Of a DNA stretch of 64,000 nt, positions 1-8,607 are shown piece after piece. Numbering within the stretch: the first letter of the stretch is position 1; each line of letters begins with the position of its first letter. The DNA is from Buttiauxella ferragutiae (GTDB lineage Bacteria; Pseudomonadota; Gammaproteobacteria; Enterobacterales; Enterobacteriaceae): assembly GCF_001654915.1 (NCBI RefSeq), contig NZ_LXEQ01000011.1. One strand, given 5' to 3'. The notes below the pieces were generated by a model. The model saw only the letters and a list, made by a program, of their open reading frames with translations, searched no databases and was not told the origin of the DNA. The translations under genes were made by a program, and so were the position numbers.

Positions 1-217
1 GGGCGACGGTGGCCCCCCTAAGACGTTCACCGGTTCGGTAGCGACATAAATACACTTTCGCCTGGTGAACGGAACCTTCTCCGGATCGGCAGGGGCCACC
101 CTTCAAAGATGCGTATAAGAGACACCTCCCCCCACAAGACGCTGAAAAACCACTCCCCCCCGCCTGGCTTGCCCCACTCCCCGCAACTACACTTCTTCTG
201 CACTCCGTGTATAAGAG
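1..217. other. Probable assembly edge with transposase-adapter-like sequence
   Basis: The stretch before the first gene has unusual composition, with several C homopolymers, and no coding signal. At 107-125 it reads AGATGCGTATAAGAGACAC, 17 of 19 bases identical to the Nextera mosaic end (AGATGTGTATAAGAGACAG). A TCGGCAG string at 86-92, also part of a Nextera adapter, lies just upstream. A second 11-base match (GTGTATAAGAG) is at 207-217. I infer that this is a contig end carrying degraded adapter reads, so the true upstream sequence of phnB is probably not present. Confidence 0.6.
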
Positions 218-226
218 GAATAAGTT

Positions 227-667
227 ATGTCTGTTGGACCCTACATCTTTTTTGACGGCACCTGCGAAGAAGCGATCGCGTTCTATCAACAAGCGGTGGG
301 TGCTGAATTGCTGTTTAAAATGACGTTTGGCGAAATGCCAAAAGACCAGAATCAGTCGGCTGAAGGATGCAACAGCGGTTTTAACTGGCCAGACGATAAA
401 ATCATGCACGCTAACGTCCGCATTGGCGGCGGCGACGTGATGATGAGCGACGGCAATATGATGGATTCCGATAAAGCGAAGCACGCTGGCTATGCGCTGA
501 GTCTTTCCAGTCAAGATGTTGCTGAAGGAAAACGCTGGTTTGATAACCTTTCCGCCGGTGGCGTAGTCACTATGCCGTGGAGCGAAACATTCTGGGCGAA
601 AGGCTTCGGAATGTTTACCGACAAATTTGGCATTCCGTGGATGGTAAACGTCGAAAAACCGATGTAA
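227..667 (+). CDS. phnB: PhnB/YjdN-like VOC-family protein
   Basis: This 146-residue protein belongs to the vicinal oxygen chelate (glyoxalase/bleomycin resistance) superfamily and resembles E. coli YjdN (PhnB). The N terminus MSVGPYIFFDGTCEEAIAFY is the usual beta-alpha start of the family, and the C terminus ends in the typical FG.FTDKFGIPWMVN strand. In E. coli yjdN lies just upstream of phnC, and here the phn operon starts about 1.4 kb downstream, separated by an opposing gene. The protein is not needed for C-P lyase in E. coli and its role is unknown. A GAGG-like ribosome site precedes the ATG, but the sequence upstream of ~217 looks artefactual. Confidence 0.85.
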   Translation: MSVGPYIFFDGTCEEAIAFYQQAVGAELLFKMTFGEMPKDQNQSAEGCNSGFNWPDDKIMHANVRIGGGDVMMSDGNMMDSDKAKHAGYALSLSSQDVAEGKRWFDNLSAGGVVTMPWSETFWAKGFGMFTDKFGIPWMVNVEKPM

Positions 668-674
668 TCAGTTT

Positions 675-712
675 TAGGGGCGACCGCCTGCGATAACAGG
701 CGCCAGCCCCTT
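675..712. terminator. Bidirectional hairpin between convergent genes
   Basis: An inverted repeat sits between the stop codons of phnB and the opposing DUF2235 gene. The outer stem is GGGGC (677-681) with GCCCC (706-710), and the inner stem is GCCTG (686-690) with CAGGC (697-701). Short A/T runs flank it. The position between two convergent genes suits a shared transcription terminator. Confidence 0.55.
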
Positions 713-716
713 AATC

Positions 717-1931
717 CTAACGTGCAATCGCCCAGTTGATTGGGATTGCGCCCTGCCCGTGCAAATAGTCCTGTAACGGCTGCGGAACGTAAGGCCCTGC
801 CAACCATTCCCCGGTCACCGCCGACTGCTGCGGCAATTCTGAACCGCCCGTCAACCGCTCAATAACCGAATGGTGAACCATCATTGATGAGGTCACTGGC
901 GGAGGAAGTTGGCGCGGCAAAATGCGCAAATAACGGGTTGGCGGATACCAGTCACAATGCAGCGGCCCGAGCGGGTCAGCCGCGACGTCGCTGGGGGCGA
1001 GATTAATCCCCAAATCGTCGAGCGCATCGTGCATCCACAAATACGCGCCATTCGACAAACTACGATCCTCACCAGTATTGTCATACCCCCCGCCGACATC
1101 CTGATGAATACCGGGAAACATCACCTGCAAAATACGATCGCGGTTGTCCCACAGCACCGGGGCTAAATCGACGCGCTGTTCATCAATCGCCAACGCCTGT
1201 AGGCCATATTTGACCCTTGGATGCAGCTCGGTATTATTAAAGCGGAAAACGTTGTAACGCTTGTCATTGAAATATTTAGGAATGCCCATCTGTCCGACCG
1301 TTTCCCACACCGCCACCGCTTCAATGGAAGATGGACGCGTAATGCAGGTTGGGTCGACGCTGTCGCAAAAAAAACCCGGCAACTCGCGTACCACGCTGCC
1401 TAACAGACTGGGGCTCATTTCTGGTGAATGGGCCAGATACTGTGCCCACACCGATGAGGCAAAGCGCCAGGCTTCTTCTTTATTGCGCAGGTTTAAATTC
1501 AGCTTTTCACGGCTTAATAGCCCACGATCGATGATCATCTCCGCCAGTACCCGCGCGGTATAAGCACCGTGGCTAAACCCCACCAAATAGATCCTGTCGC
1601 CCGCTTGCCAGTGGCGGCTGATAAAGGTGTAGCCGCGCAGGATCGGCACGATCAAATTCGCGCCAAATACGCCACTTAACCGTTTTACCAAGCCATTATG
1701 CGGATCGCCCATGCCATAAATATACTTCGCCACTTGCACCACATTGCCGCTGTTATCCGTCAGCACTTTTTCTTGCTCATTGGCTAACAACAAACTCTGC
1801 TGGTCAACAACGCCTTTCAAATCAATAAATAACTGATAAACATTACTGGCTACAGTCTCATCATCAATTTTTGGTTCTACACCTGGAGCGGTCCATGTGC
1901 CATCGGCACAAAAAATAATATTCTTGCTCAT
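717..1931 (-). CDS. DUF2235 alpha/beta-hydrolase, Tle1-like lipase family
   Basis: This 404-residue protein has the DUF2235 fold found in T6SS phospholipase effectors of the Tle1 type. It starts MSKNIIFCADGTW, the conserved first strand with the FCADGT motif. The nucleophile elbow is GFSHGAYTAR, with Ser120 the predicted nucleophile. A later HQDVGGGY motif (around residue 276) is the usual conserved histidine segment. No signal peptide or membrane segment is visible. No VgrG, PAAR or obvious immunity gene is adjacent, so use as a T6SS effector is inference and a housekeeping lipase is possible. It lies between phnB and phnC, which are neighbours in E. coli, so it was probably inserted here. 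Confidence 0.75.
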   Translation of the reverse strand: MSKNIIFCADGTWTAPGVEPKIDDETVASNVYQLFIDLKGVVDQQSLLLANEQEKVLTDNSGNVVQVAKYIYGMGDPHNGLVKRLSGVFGANLIVPILRGYTFISRHWQAGDRIYLVGFSHGAYTARVLAEMIIDRGLLSREKLNLNLRNKEEAWRFASSVWAQYLAHSPEMSPSLLGSVVRELPGFFCDSVDPTCITRPSSIEAVAVWETVGQMGIPKYFNDKRYNVFRFNNTELHPRVKYGLQALAIDEQRVDLAPVLWDNRDRILQVMFPGIHQDVGGGYDNTGEDRSLSNGAYLWMHDALDDLGINLAPSDVAADPLGPLHCDWYPPTRYLRILPRQLPPPVTSSMMVHHSVIERLTGGSELPQQSAVTGEWLAGPYVPQPLQDYLHGQGAIPINWAIAR

Positions 1932-2029
1932 CGCTGCCTTCCCAATGACCGACGGGTACTAGTAAGGAAATACAAAAACGAAGCGACTCACAATACGACA
2001 AATAGTTGATTAGCCTGATGACTTCCAGG

Positions 2030-2080
2030 CTGTGACTCACTCTTCATCATATCGAAATATAACGTTAACAAAATCGTCAC
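2030..2080 (+). promoter_or_regulatory. Candidate Pho box region upstream of phnC
   Basis: Upstream of phnC, CTGTGAC (2030-2036), four bases, then TCTTCAT (2041-2047) approximates the PhoB half-site arrangement CTGTCAT-N4-CTGTCAT. A further TCGTCAC lies at 2074-2080. The segment around TTAACAAAATCGTCAC resembles what I recall of the E. coli phnC promoter. Known biology: phn operons are induced by phosphate starvation through PhoB. The match is imperfect and was judged by eye. Confidence 0.4.
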
Positions 2081-2122
2081 ACTTCATCGGCACCATGAGG
2101 CAACTTTTTAAGGAGCCTTGTG

Positions 2123-2905
2123 ATGCAAAACATTATTCGCGTCAACAAACTGAGCAAAACCTTCAACCAGCATCAGGCGCTAAATGCCGTCGATCTTGAA
2201 GTCAACGAAGGTGAGATGGTCGCTCTGCTGGGGCCGTCGGGCTCAGGCAAATCCACCCTCTTACGCCATCTTAGCGGCCTGATTACTTCTGATAAATCAG
2301 CCGATTGCCATGTTGAATTGCTCGGCCGCACCGTCCAAAAAGCGGGCCGTCTGGCAAGCGACATCCGTAAAAGCCGCGCGCACACCGGCTACATCTTCCA
2401 GCAATTCAACCTGGTAAACCGCCTGACAGTACTGGAAAACGTGCTGATTGGCGCACTGGGTTCCACGCCGTTCTGGCGCACCTGTTTTAACTGGTTCACC
2501 CGCGAACAAAACCAACGTGCGTTGCAGGCACTGACCCGCGTCGGCATGACTCAGTTTGCTCATCAACGTGTCTCCACCCTGTCCGGTGGGCAACAACAGC
2601 GCGTGGCAATTGCCCGCGCTCTGATGCAGCAAGCAAAAGTGATTCTCGCCGATGAGCCGATTGCCTCACTCGACCCGGAATCCGCACGCATCGTGATGGA
2701 AACACTGCACGACATTAACCGTCTGGATGGCATCACCGTGGTGGTGACGCTGCACCAGGTGGATTACGCCTTACGCTACTGCGAACGCATTGTCGCGTTG
2801 CGCCAGGGCCATGTGTTCTACGACGGAAGCAGTTCGGCGTTCGACAACGAACGGCTGGGAAATCTTTACCGCAGTATGGCTCGCGTTGATGCGGTCGCTG
2901 CCTAA
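2123..2905 (+). CDS. phnC: Phosphonate ABC transporter ATPase PhnC
   Basis: ATPase of the phosphonate importer PhnCDE, working at the inner face of the cytoplasmic membrane. The 260-residue protein shows Walker A (GPSGSGKST), the signature LSGGQQQR, Walker B (VILADEP) and the H-loop VTLHQ. Near-identity to E. coli PhnC is evident along its length. The frame also allows a GTG three bases earlier than the first codon used here, but AAGGAG (2110-2115) is better spaced from the ATG at 2123 and E. coli PhnC starts MQ. It is the first gene of the phn operon, followed after 30 bases by phnD. Confidence 0.95.
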   Translation: MQNIIRVNKLSKTFNQHQALNAVDLEVNEGEMVALLGPSGSGKSTLLRHLSGLITSDKSADCHVELLGRTVQKAGRLASDIRKSRAHTGYIFQQFNLVNRLTVLENVLIGALGSTPFWRTCFNWFTREQNQRALQALTRVGMTQFAHQRVSTLSGGQQQRVAIARALMQQAKVILADEPIASLDPESARIVMETLHDINRLDGITVVVTLHQVDYALRYCERIVALRQGHVFYDGSSSAFDNERLGNLYRSMARVDAVAA

Positions 2906-2935
2906 CAAATTTGTCATCTACCTCAAGGAACAGTC

Positions 2936-3952
2936 ATGAGCTACAAAGCCGTAAAAGCACTAGCCTTTACCAGCCTGCTGAGCGTTAGCGCCCTGTTCAA
3001 CGCAGCCCATGCGGATGAACAAGAAAAATCCCTGAACTTCGGCATTATCTCCACCGAATCGCAACAAAACCTGAAGCCGCAATGGGAACCGTTCCTGAAG
3101 GACATGGAGAAAAAACTGGGCATGAAAGTGAATGCTTTCTTCGCACCGGATTACGCAGGGATCATTCAGGGCATGCGCTTTAACAAGGTTGATATTGCCT
3201 GGTACGGCAACCTTTCGGCGATGGAAGCGGTAGACCGCGCTAACGGCCAGGTGTTTGCGCAGACCGTAGCGGTAGATGGCTCTCCGGGTTACTGGAGCGT
3301 GCTAATTGTTAACAAAGACAGCCCAGTCAACAACCTGCAAGACCTGCTGGCAAAACGTAAAGACCTGACGTTTGGTAACGGTGACCCGAACTCAACCTCT
3401 GGCTACCTCGTCCCAGGCTACTACGTTTTCGCCAAGAACAACGTTTCGGTGAACGAATTTAAACGTTCGGTGAATGCCAGCCATGAAACCAACGCCCTGG
3501 CGGTTGCGAATAAGCAAATCGACGTGGCAACCAACAACACCGAAAACCTCGAAAAACTGAAATCCTCTGCACCAGACAAACTGAAAGAACTGAAGGTCAT
3601 CTGGAAATCGCCACTGATTCCGGGCGACCCAATCGTATGGCGTAAAAACCTGTCCGAAAACACCAAAGACAAAATCTACGACTTCTTTATGACTTACGGC
3701 AAAACGCCGGAAGAGAAAGAAATGTTGAGCCGCCTGGGTTGGGCACCGTTCCGTCCATCCAGCGACCTGCAACTGGTGCCGATTCGCCAGCTGGCGCTGT
3801 TTAAACAGATGCAGGGTGTGAAGGACAACAAAGGCATGGATGAGAAAGACAAAACCCTGAAGGTCAGCGAGTTGCAAAACCAACTTAGCGACCTGGATCG
3901 TTTGACTGCCGCACTGTCTGCGATGACCAGCGTGAATAAAGCAGTTCAGTAA
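2936..3952 (+). CDS. phnD: Periplasmic phosphonate-binding protein PhnD
   Basis: Solute-binding protein that delivers alkylphosphonates to the PhnCE transporter. It is 338 residues, the E. coli length, and starts with a Sec signal peptide ending near residue 26 (NAAHA, then DEQ). The mature protein begins with LNFGIISTESQQNL, the family's first beta strand. AAGGAA precedes the ATG. A palindromic repeat separates it from phnE. Confidence 0.95.
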   Translation: MSYKAVKALAFTSLLSVSALFNAAHADEQEKSLNFGIISTESQQNLKPQWEPFLKDMEKKLGMKVNAFFAPDYAGIIQGMRFNKVDIAWYGNLSAMEAVDRANGQVFAQTVAVDGSPGYWSVLIVNKDSPVNNLQDLLAKRKDLTFGNGDPNSTSGYLVPGYYVFAKNNVSVNEFKRSVNASHETNALAVANKQIDVATNNTENLEKLKSSAPDKLKELKVIWKSPLIPGDPIVWRKNLSENTKDKIYDFFMTYGKTPEEKEMLSRLGWAPFRPSSDLQLVPIRQLALFKQMQGVKDNKGMDEKDKTLKVSELQNQLSDLDRLTAALSAMTSVNKAVQ

Positions 3953-3962
3953 TCGCCTCAGG

Positions 3963-4037
3963 CCCTCACCCTCTCCCTCAGGAGAGGGGATAGACCGGTT
4001 TTCTCCCTCTCCTGGGGGGAGAGGGCTGGGTTGAGGG
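3963..4037. repeat. CCCTCACCC/GAGAGGG palindromic repeat, copy 1
   Basis: Two head-to-head hairpin units lie between phnD and phnE: CCCTCACCCTCTCCCT with GGAGAGGGG, then CTCCCTCTCC with GGGGAGAGGG, closing with TTGAGGG. Similar units occur at 43511, 52148, 58719 and 62862, so this is a dispersed intergenic family. It can form stable hairpins in the phn mRNA and may adjust expression of phnD relative to phnE. Confidence 0.85.
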
Positions 4038-4066
4038 CAAAGAAGCACAAACCAACGGAGCACTCC

Positions 4067-4849
4067 ATGCAGCAAACCATTCAAATCGCCGCACCAAAAC
4101 GTAGCTGGTTCTCGCTACTGAGCTGGGCGATTTTGTTAGCGGTCCTCGTAGCCTCCTGGCAAGGCGCGGAAATGGCACCGCTCACTTTGATTAAAGATTC
4201 CGGCAACATGGCCACCTTCGCGGCCGACTTCTTCCCACCTGATTTCAGCCAATGGCGTGATTACCTGGGGGAAATGTTTATCACCCTGCAAATCGCCGTT
4301 TGGGGCACCGCGCTGGCTATCGTTATCTCCATTCCCTGCGGCCTGATGTGTGCCGACAACCTGGTGCCATGGTGGGTTTACCAACCAATGCGCCGCTTAA
4401 TGGACGCTTGCCGTGCCATCAACGAAATGGTGTTTGCGATGCTATTCGTGGTCGCCGTCGGCCTCGGCCCCTTCGCAGGCGTCCTGGCACTGTTCATCCA
4501 CACCACGGGCGTGCTCTCCAAACTGCTTTCTGAAGCCGTGGAAGCCATCGAACCCGGCCCGGTGGAAGGCATCCGCGCAACCGGCGCTAACAAACTTGAA
4601 GAAATCCTCTACGGCGTGCTGCCGCAAGTGATGCCGCTGCTTATCTCCTACTCGCTGTACCGTTTTGAGTCGAATGTCCGTTCAGCAACGGTGGTCGGCA
4701 TGGTGGGCGCAGGCGGGATTGGCGTGACGTTGTGGGAAGCGATTCGTGGATTCCAGTTCCAGCAAACCTGTGCGCTGATGATCATCATTATCGTCACCGT
4801 TAGCCTGCTGGATTTCATGTCACAACGACTGCGTAAGCACTTTATCTAG
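4067..4849 (+). CDS. phnE: Phosphonate ABC transporter permease PhnE
   Basis: Inner-membrane permease of the phosphonate importer, 260 residues, with the EAA-type coupling loop around EGIRATGANKLEEILYGVLPQVMP. It starts MQQTIQIAAPKRSWFSLLSW, matching functional E. coli PhnE. The frame can be extended upstream to a TTG at 4031, but that part is repeat DNA, and ACGGAG at 4055-4060 fits the ATG at 4067. The reading frame is continuous, unlike E. coli K-12, where an 8-bp duplication makes phnE cryptic, so phosphonate uptake should be functional here. Confidence 0.95.
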   Translation: MQQTIQIAAPKRSWFSLLSWAILLAVLVASWQGAEMAPLTLIKDSGNMATFAADFFPPDFSQWRDYLGEMFITLQIAVWGTALAIVISIPCGLMCADNLVPWWVYQPMRRLMDACRAINEMVFAMLFVVAVGLGPFAGVLALFIHTTGVLSKLLSEAVEAIEPGPVEGIRATGANKLEEILYGVLPQVMPLLISYSLYRFESNVRSATVVGMVGAGGIGVTLWEAIRGFQFQQTCALMIIIIVTVSLLDFMSQRLRKHFI

Positions 4850-4874
4850 GTGATGACGATGGCCACTCTTTTCC

Positions 4875-4904
4875 GTAGGGCGGATAAGCGCAGCGTCATC
4901 CGCC
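4875..4904. repeat. RAYT-type REP, single unit in phnE-phnF junction
   Basis: One imperfect palindrome (GTAGGGCGGATAAGCG... ending GCGTCATCCGCC) sits between phnE and phnF inside the operon. It matches the REP heads that flank the RAYT gene at 13258-13761. Confidence 0.85.
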
Positions 4905-4933
4905 GTAAATGCCACACAGAGGATTGACTGAAA

Positions 4934-5659
4934 ATGCACTTATCCAGACATCCGACCAGTTACCCGACGCGTTACCAGGAAATCGCCGCGCTGCTAGAGC
5001 AGGAGCTGCGTAAAAATTACCACTGCGGCGATTACCTGCCAGCCGAAAGCCAACTGGCTGCACACTACGCCGTAAACCGCCACACGCTGCGCCGCGCCAT
5101 CGATCAGTTAGTGGAAAAAGGCTGGGTGCAGCGCCGTCAGGGCATTGGTGTGTTAGTGCTGATGCGCCCGTTTGACTACCCGCTAAATGCGCAAGCCCGC
5201 TTTAGCCAGAACCTGCTCGACCAGGGAAGCCACCCCACCAGTGAGCGCTTACTCGCAGTACTGCGCCCGGCTTCCAGCCATGTCGCAGACGCGCTCGGCG
5301 TCACTGAGGGTGAAAACATTATTCACCTGCGCACCTTACGCCGCGTCAACGGTATCGCGGTGTGCCTGATTGACCACTACTTTGCTGATCTTTCGTGGTG
5401 GCCGGTGCTGCAACAGTTCAACCACGGTTCGCTGCACGACATCATCGAAACCCAGCTCGGCATCAGCCTTAAACGTACCCAAACACGCATCAGCGCACGC
5501 CGCGCTCAGGCTAAAGAAAGCCGCCAGTTGGAAATCCCCAACATGGCTCCGCTGCTTTGCGTGCGCACTCTCAACCACCGTGAAGGCGAAATCAACCCGG
5601 CGGAATACTCCGTCAGCTTGACCCGCGCCGACATGATCGAATTCACCATGGAGCACTAA
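4934..5659 (+). CDS. phnF: GntR/HutC-family regulator PhnF
   Basis: A 241-residue transcription regulator. Residues 10-75 form the GntR winged helix (YPTRYQEIAALLEQELRK... PAESQLAAHYAVNRHTLRRA), and the rest is the UTRA ligand-binding domain typical of the HutC subfamily. It is encoded within the phn operon, as in E. coli, where it is predicted to control phn genes but is not needed for catalysis. Its TAA is directly followed by the ATG of phnG. Confidence 0.93.
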   Translation: MHLSRHPTSYPTRYQEIAALLEQELRKNYHCGDYLPAESQLAAHYAVNRHTLRRAIDQLVEKGWVQRRQGIGVLVLMRPFDYPLNAQARFSQNLLDQGSHPTSERLLAVLRPASSHVADALGVTEGENIIHLRTLRRVNGIAVCLIDHYFADLSWWPVLQQFNHGSLHDIIETQLGISLKRTQTRISARRAQAKESRQLEIPNMAPLLCVRTLNHREGEINPAEYSVSLTRADMIEFTMEH

Positions 5660-6121
5660 ATGGACGCACCGCAAATTGACATCGCACAGCGCCAGCAGTG
5701 GATGGCCGTGCTCGCCCACAGCCAGCCACAAGAACTGGCCGCACTTTGGGCAGAACTGAAACTAAATCCTGAATATCAAGTAATTCGCAAGTCCGAAACC
5801 GGACTTGTACAAATCCAGGCGCGCATGGGCGGCACCGGGCAACGCTTCTTTGCCGGAGACGCCACCCTGACTCGCGCCGTGGTTCAGCTTGCCAATGGTA
5901 CTTACGGTTACAGCTACCTTTCAGGGCGCGATAAAGCCCACGCCGAACGCTGTGCTGTCATCGATGCGCTGATGCAAGAAAAAGTGCAGTTCCAGACTTT
6001 ACAAGAAACCTTAATTGCACCGCTAGCCGCCAACCGCGAGCAACGCCTGGCCGCCCGTCGCACCCAAATTAACAGCAGCCGAGTCGACTTCTTCACTCTG
6101 GTTCGCGGAGATAACGCATGA
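5660..6121 (+). CDS. phnG: C-P lyase core subunit PhnG
   Basis: Subunit of the PhnGHIJ carbon-phosphorus lyase core complex. It is 153 residues, close to the 150 of E. coli, with the conserved family segment GLVQIQARMGGTGQRFFAGD. With PhnH, PhnI and PhnL it converts ATP and phosphonate to ribose 1-phosphonate 5-triphosphate. Its stop overlaps the phnH start by four bases (ATGA). Confidence 0.95.
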   Translation: MDAPQIDIAQRQQWMAVLAHSQPQELAALWAELKLNPEYQVIRKSETGLVQIQARMGGTGQRFFAGDATLTRAVVQLANGTYGYSYLSGRDKAHAERCAVIDALMQEKVQFQTLQETLIAPLAANREQRLAARRTQINSSRVDFFTLVRGDNA

Positions 6122-6702
6122 CCCTGATGACCGCTTTTAACCTGCCCGTGCAGGACGCCCAACAGAGCTTCCGTCGCCTGCTAAAAGCGATGAGCGAGCC
6201 AGGCGTTATCGTGGCGTTGCATTCACTGCAACATGGCTGGAAACCGCTAAACATCGCCTCCACCAGCGTGCTGCTGACGCTTGCCGACAACGACACTCCG
6301 GTGTGGATTAGCGAAGCGTTAAGCAATGACGTCACGCTGCAAAACGTCCGCTTCCATACCAACACCCCGATTTCCCAGACGCCGGAACATGCACAGTTTG
6401 CCGTTGCCGATAGCGCCATTACCGCTGAGCAACTTAACGCTCTGGCGCAGGGAACAGACGTGGCACCCGACACTAGCGCCACGTTGATTTTGCAGGTGTC
6501 GAGCCTGAGCGGCGGCCGCATGTTGCGCTTAACCGGCGCGGGCATTCTCGAAGAACGGATGATCGCCCCACAACTGCCCGACTGCGTGATTGACGAACTG
6601 ACCGAGCGCCCGCACCCGTTCCCGCTGGGCATTGATTTAATCCTCACCTGCGGCGAGCGCCTGCTGGCCATCCCGCGCACCACTCACGTGGAGGTGTGCT
6701 GA
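6118..6702 (+). CDS. phnH: C-P lyase core subunit PhnH
   Basis: Part of the PhnGHIJ core, 194 residues, the usual length. The start MTLMTAFNLPVQDAQQSFRR matches the family's FxxPVxDAQxxFR beginning. PhnH has a vestigial PLP-transferase fold without cofactor and shapes the complex interface. It overlaps phnG by ATGA and phnI by a TGATG junction, typical of translational coupling. Confidence 0.95.
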   Translation: MTLMTAFNLPVQDAQQSFRRLLKAMSEPGVIVALHSLQHGWKPLNIASTSVLLTLADNDTPVWISEALSNDVTLQNVRFHTNTPISQTPEHAQFAVADSAITAEQLNALAQGTDVAPDTSATLILQVSSLSGGRMLRLTGAGILEERMIAPQLPDCVIDELTERPHPFPLGIDLILTCGERLLAIPRTTHVEVC

Positions 6703-7766
6703 TGTACGTAGCCGTCAAAGGGGGCGAAAAGGCGATTACCGCCGCCCACCAATTGCAGGAACACAATCGCCGTGGCGATCAGAATCTGAGTGAGCTGAGC
6801 GTCGCGCAAATCGAGCAACAGCTTGGGCTGGCGGTCGACCGCGTGATGACCGAAGGCGGCATTGCGGATCGCGAACTGGCGGCACTCGCCTTTAAACAAG
6901 CCAGCGGTGACATGGTTGAAGCCATCTTTCTGCTGCGCGCTTACCGCACCACGCTGCCACGCCTGGCGGTGAGCGAGCCACTGAACAGCGCGGAGATGCG
7001 TCTCGAACGCCGAATTTCCGCGGTCTACAAAGACGTACCTGGCGGCCAGTTACTTGGCCCGACGTACGATTACACCCACCGTCTGCTGGATTTCACTTTG
7101 CTGGCAAACGGTGAAACGCCAGAACTGAAAACGGCTGATGACAACGCCGAACCTGCACCGCACGTTTTCAGCCTGCTGGCGAAACAGGGGCTGGCAAAAG
7201 CGGAAGAAGATAACGGCGAAAAACCCGATGACATCACCCGCCAGCCGCCGGTTTACCCGTGTTCACGTTCATCGCGCCTGCAACAACTGGTGCGTGGCGA
7301 CGAAGGTTATTTGCTGGCTCTCGCCTATTCGACTCAGCGCGGTTACGGCCGCAACCACCCGTTCGCCGCTGAAATTCGCAGTGGTTATGTTGACATGGAA
7401 ATTGTGCCGGAAGAGCTGGGATTTGCCGTCAACATCGGCGAACTGCTGGTAACCGAATGCGAAATGGTCAACGGTTTTGTAGCACCTGTTGATGAAGACC
7501 CGCACTTCACCCGTGGCTACGGGCTGGTGTTCGGCATGAGCGAACGCAAAGCGATGGCCATGGCGCTGGTTGACCGTTCGCTGCAAGCACCGGATTACGA
7601 CGAAACCGTAGCAGGCCCGGCGCAGGACGAAGAGTTCGTGCTGGCTCACGCCGATAACGTCGAAGCCGCCGGGTTTGTCTCGCACCTGAAACTGCCGCAC
7701 TACGTCGACTTCCAGGCCGAACTGGAACTGCTTAAACGTCTGCAAAAGGAACGTAATCGTGACTAA
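6702..7766 (+). CDS. phnI: C-P lyase core subunit PhnI (nucleosidase)
   Basis: Large subunit of the core complex, 354 residues, identical in length to E. coli PhnI. In E. coli PhnI acts as a purine nucleosidase, with PhnG, H and L directing it to make ribose 1-phosphonate 5-triphosphate. The start MYVAVKGGEKAI is diagnostic. A GTG six bases upstream is in frame but the ATG overlapping the phnH stop is the conserved start. It overlaps phnJ by 8 bases. Confidence 0.95.
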   Translation: MYVAVKGGEKAITAAHQLQEHNRRGDQNLSELSVAQIEQQLGLAVDRVMTEGGIADRELAALAFKQASGDMVEAIFLLRAYRTTLPRLAVSEPLNSAEMRLERRISAVYKDVPGGQLLGPTYDYTHRLLDFTLLANGETPELKTADDNAEPAPHVFSLLAKQGLAKAEEDNGEKPDDITRQPPVYPCSRSSRLQQLVRGDEGYLLALAYSTQRGYGRNHPFAAEIRSGYVDMEIVPEELGFAVNIGELLVTECEMVNGFVAPVDEDPHFTRGYGLVFGMSERKAMAMALVDRSLQAPDYDETVAGPAQDEEFVLAHADNVEAAGFVSHLKLPHYVDFQAELELLKRLQKERNRD

Positions 7767-8607
7767 GGCACTCTCCGGCTACAACTTTGCTTATCTGGAT
7801 GAACAAACCAAACGCACACTGCGCCGCGCGATCCTCAAAGCCGTGGCAATCCCCGGTTACCAGGTGCCGTTTGGCGGGCGTGAAATGCCGATGCCGTACG
7901 GCTGGGGAACCGGCGGTATTCAAATTACCGCCAGCGTGATTGGCGAAAACGACGTGCTGAAGGTGATTGACCAGGGCGCAGACGACACCACCAACGCGGT
8001 ATCGATTCGCAACTTCTTCAAGCGTGTGACTAACGTGGCAACCACCGAATCCACCGCCGATGCCACGCTGATTCAGACCCGCCACCGCATCCCGGAAACG
8101 CCGCTGACTGAAGATCAGATCCTGATTTTCCAGGTGCCAATCCCTGAACCGCTGCGCTTTATTGAACCGCGCGAAACCGAAACCCGCACCATGCACGCGC
8201 TGGAAGAGTACGGCGTGATGCAGGTGAAACTGTATGAAGACATCGCCCGTTTCGGCCATATCGCCACCACTTACGCCTATCCGGTGAAAGTGAATGAGCG
8301 CTACGTGATGGACCCGTCGCCAATCCCGAAATTCGACAACCCGAAAATGGACATGATGCCCGCGCTGCAACTGTTTGGTGCCGGGCGCGAAAAACGCATC
8401 TACGCGGTGCCGCCGTATACCCGCGTCGAGAGCCTCGATTTTGACGACCATCCGTTTACCGTCCAGCAATGGGAAGAGCCGTGCGCGATTTGCGGCTCGC
8501 AACACAGTTACCTTGACGAAGTGGTGCTCGACGATGCGGGCAACCGCATGTTCGTCTGCTCCGATACCGATTTCTGCCGCCAGAACAGCGAGGCCGCAAG
8601 TTCATGA
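7759..8607 (+). CDS. phnJ: C-P lyase catalytic radical SAM subunit PhnJ
   Basis: The enzyme that breaks the C-P bond, giving ribosyl 1,2-cyclic phosphate 5-phosphate and the alkane. The Fe-S cluster cysteines lie near the C terminus in CAICG...VCSDTDFC (Cys242, 245, 267 and 273 here). Gly33 in the PGYQVPFGG segment corresponds to the glycyl radical site of E. coli (Gly32). It is 282 residues and begins with GTG overlapping the end of phnI; no better ATG lies nearby. It ends in an ATGA overlap with phnK. Confidence 0.96.
   Translation: MTKALSGYNFAYLDEQTKRTLRRAILKAVAIPGYQVPFGGREMPMPYGWGTGGIQITASVIGENDVLKVIDQGADDTTNAVSIRNFFKRVTNVATTESTADATLIQTRHRIPETPLTEDQILIFQVPIPEPLRFIEPRETETRTMHALEEYGVMQVKLYEDIARFGHIATTYAYPVKVNERYVMDPSPIPKFDNPKMDMMPALQLFGAGREKRIYAVPPYTRVESLDFDDHPFTVQQWEEPCAICGSQHSYLDEVVLDDAGNRMFVCSDTDFCRQNSEAASS

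Noticed and set aside
3392..4084. A 230-codon minus-strand frame opposite phnD
   Set aside because: It is antisense to a well-conserved gene and runs through palindromic repeat; no independent support.
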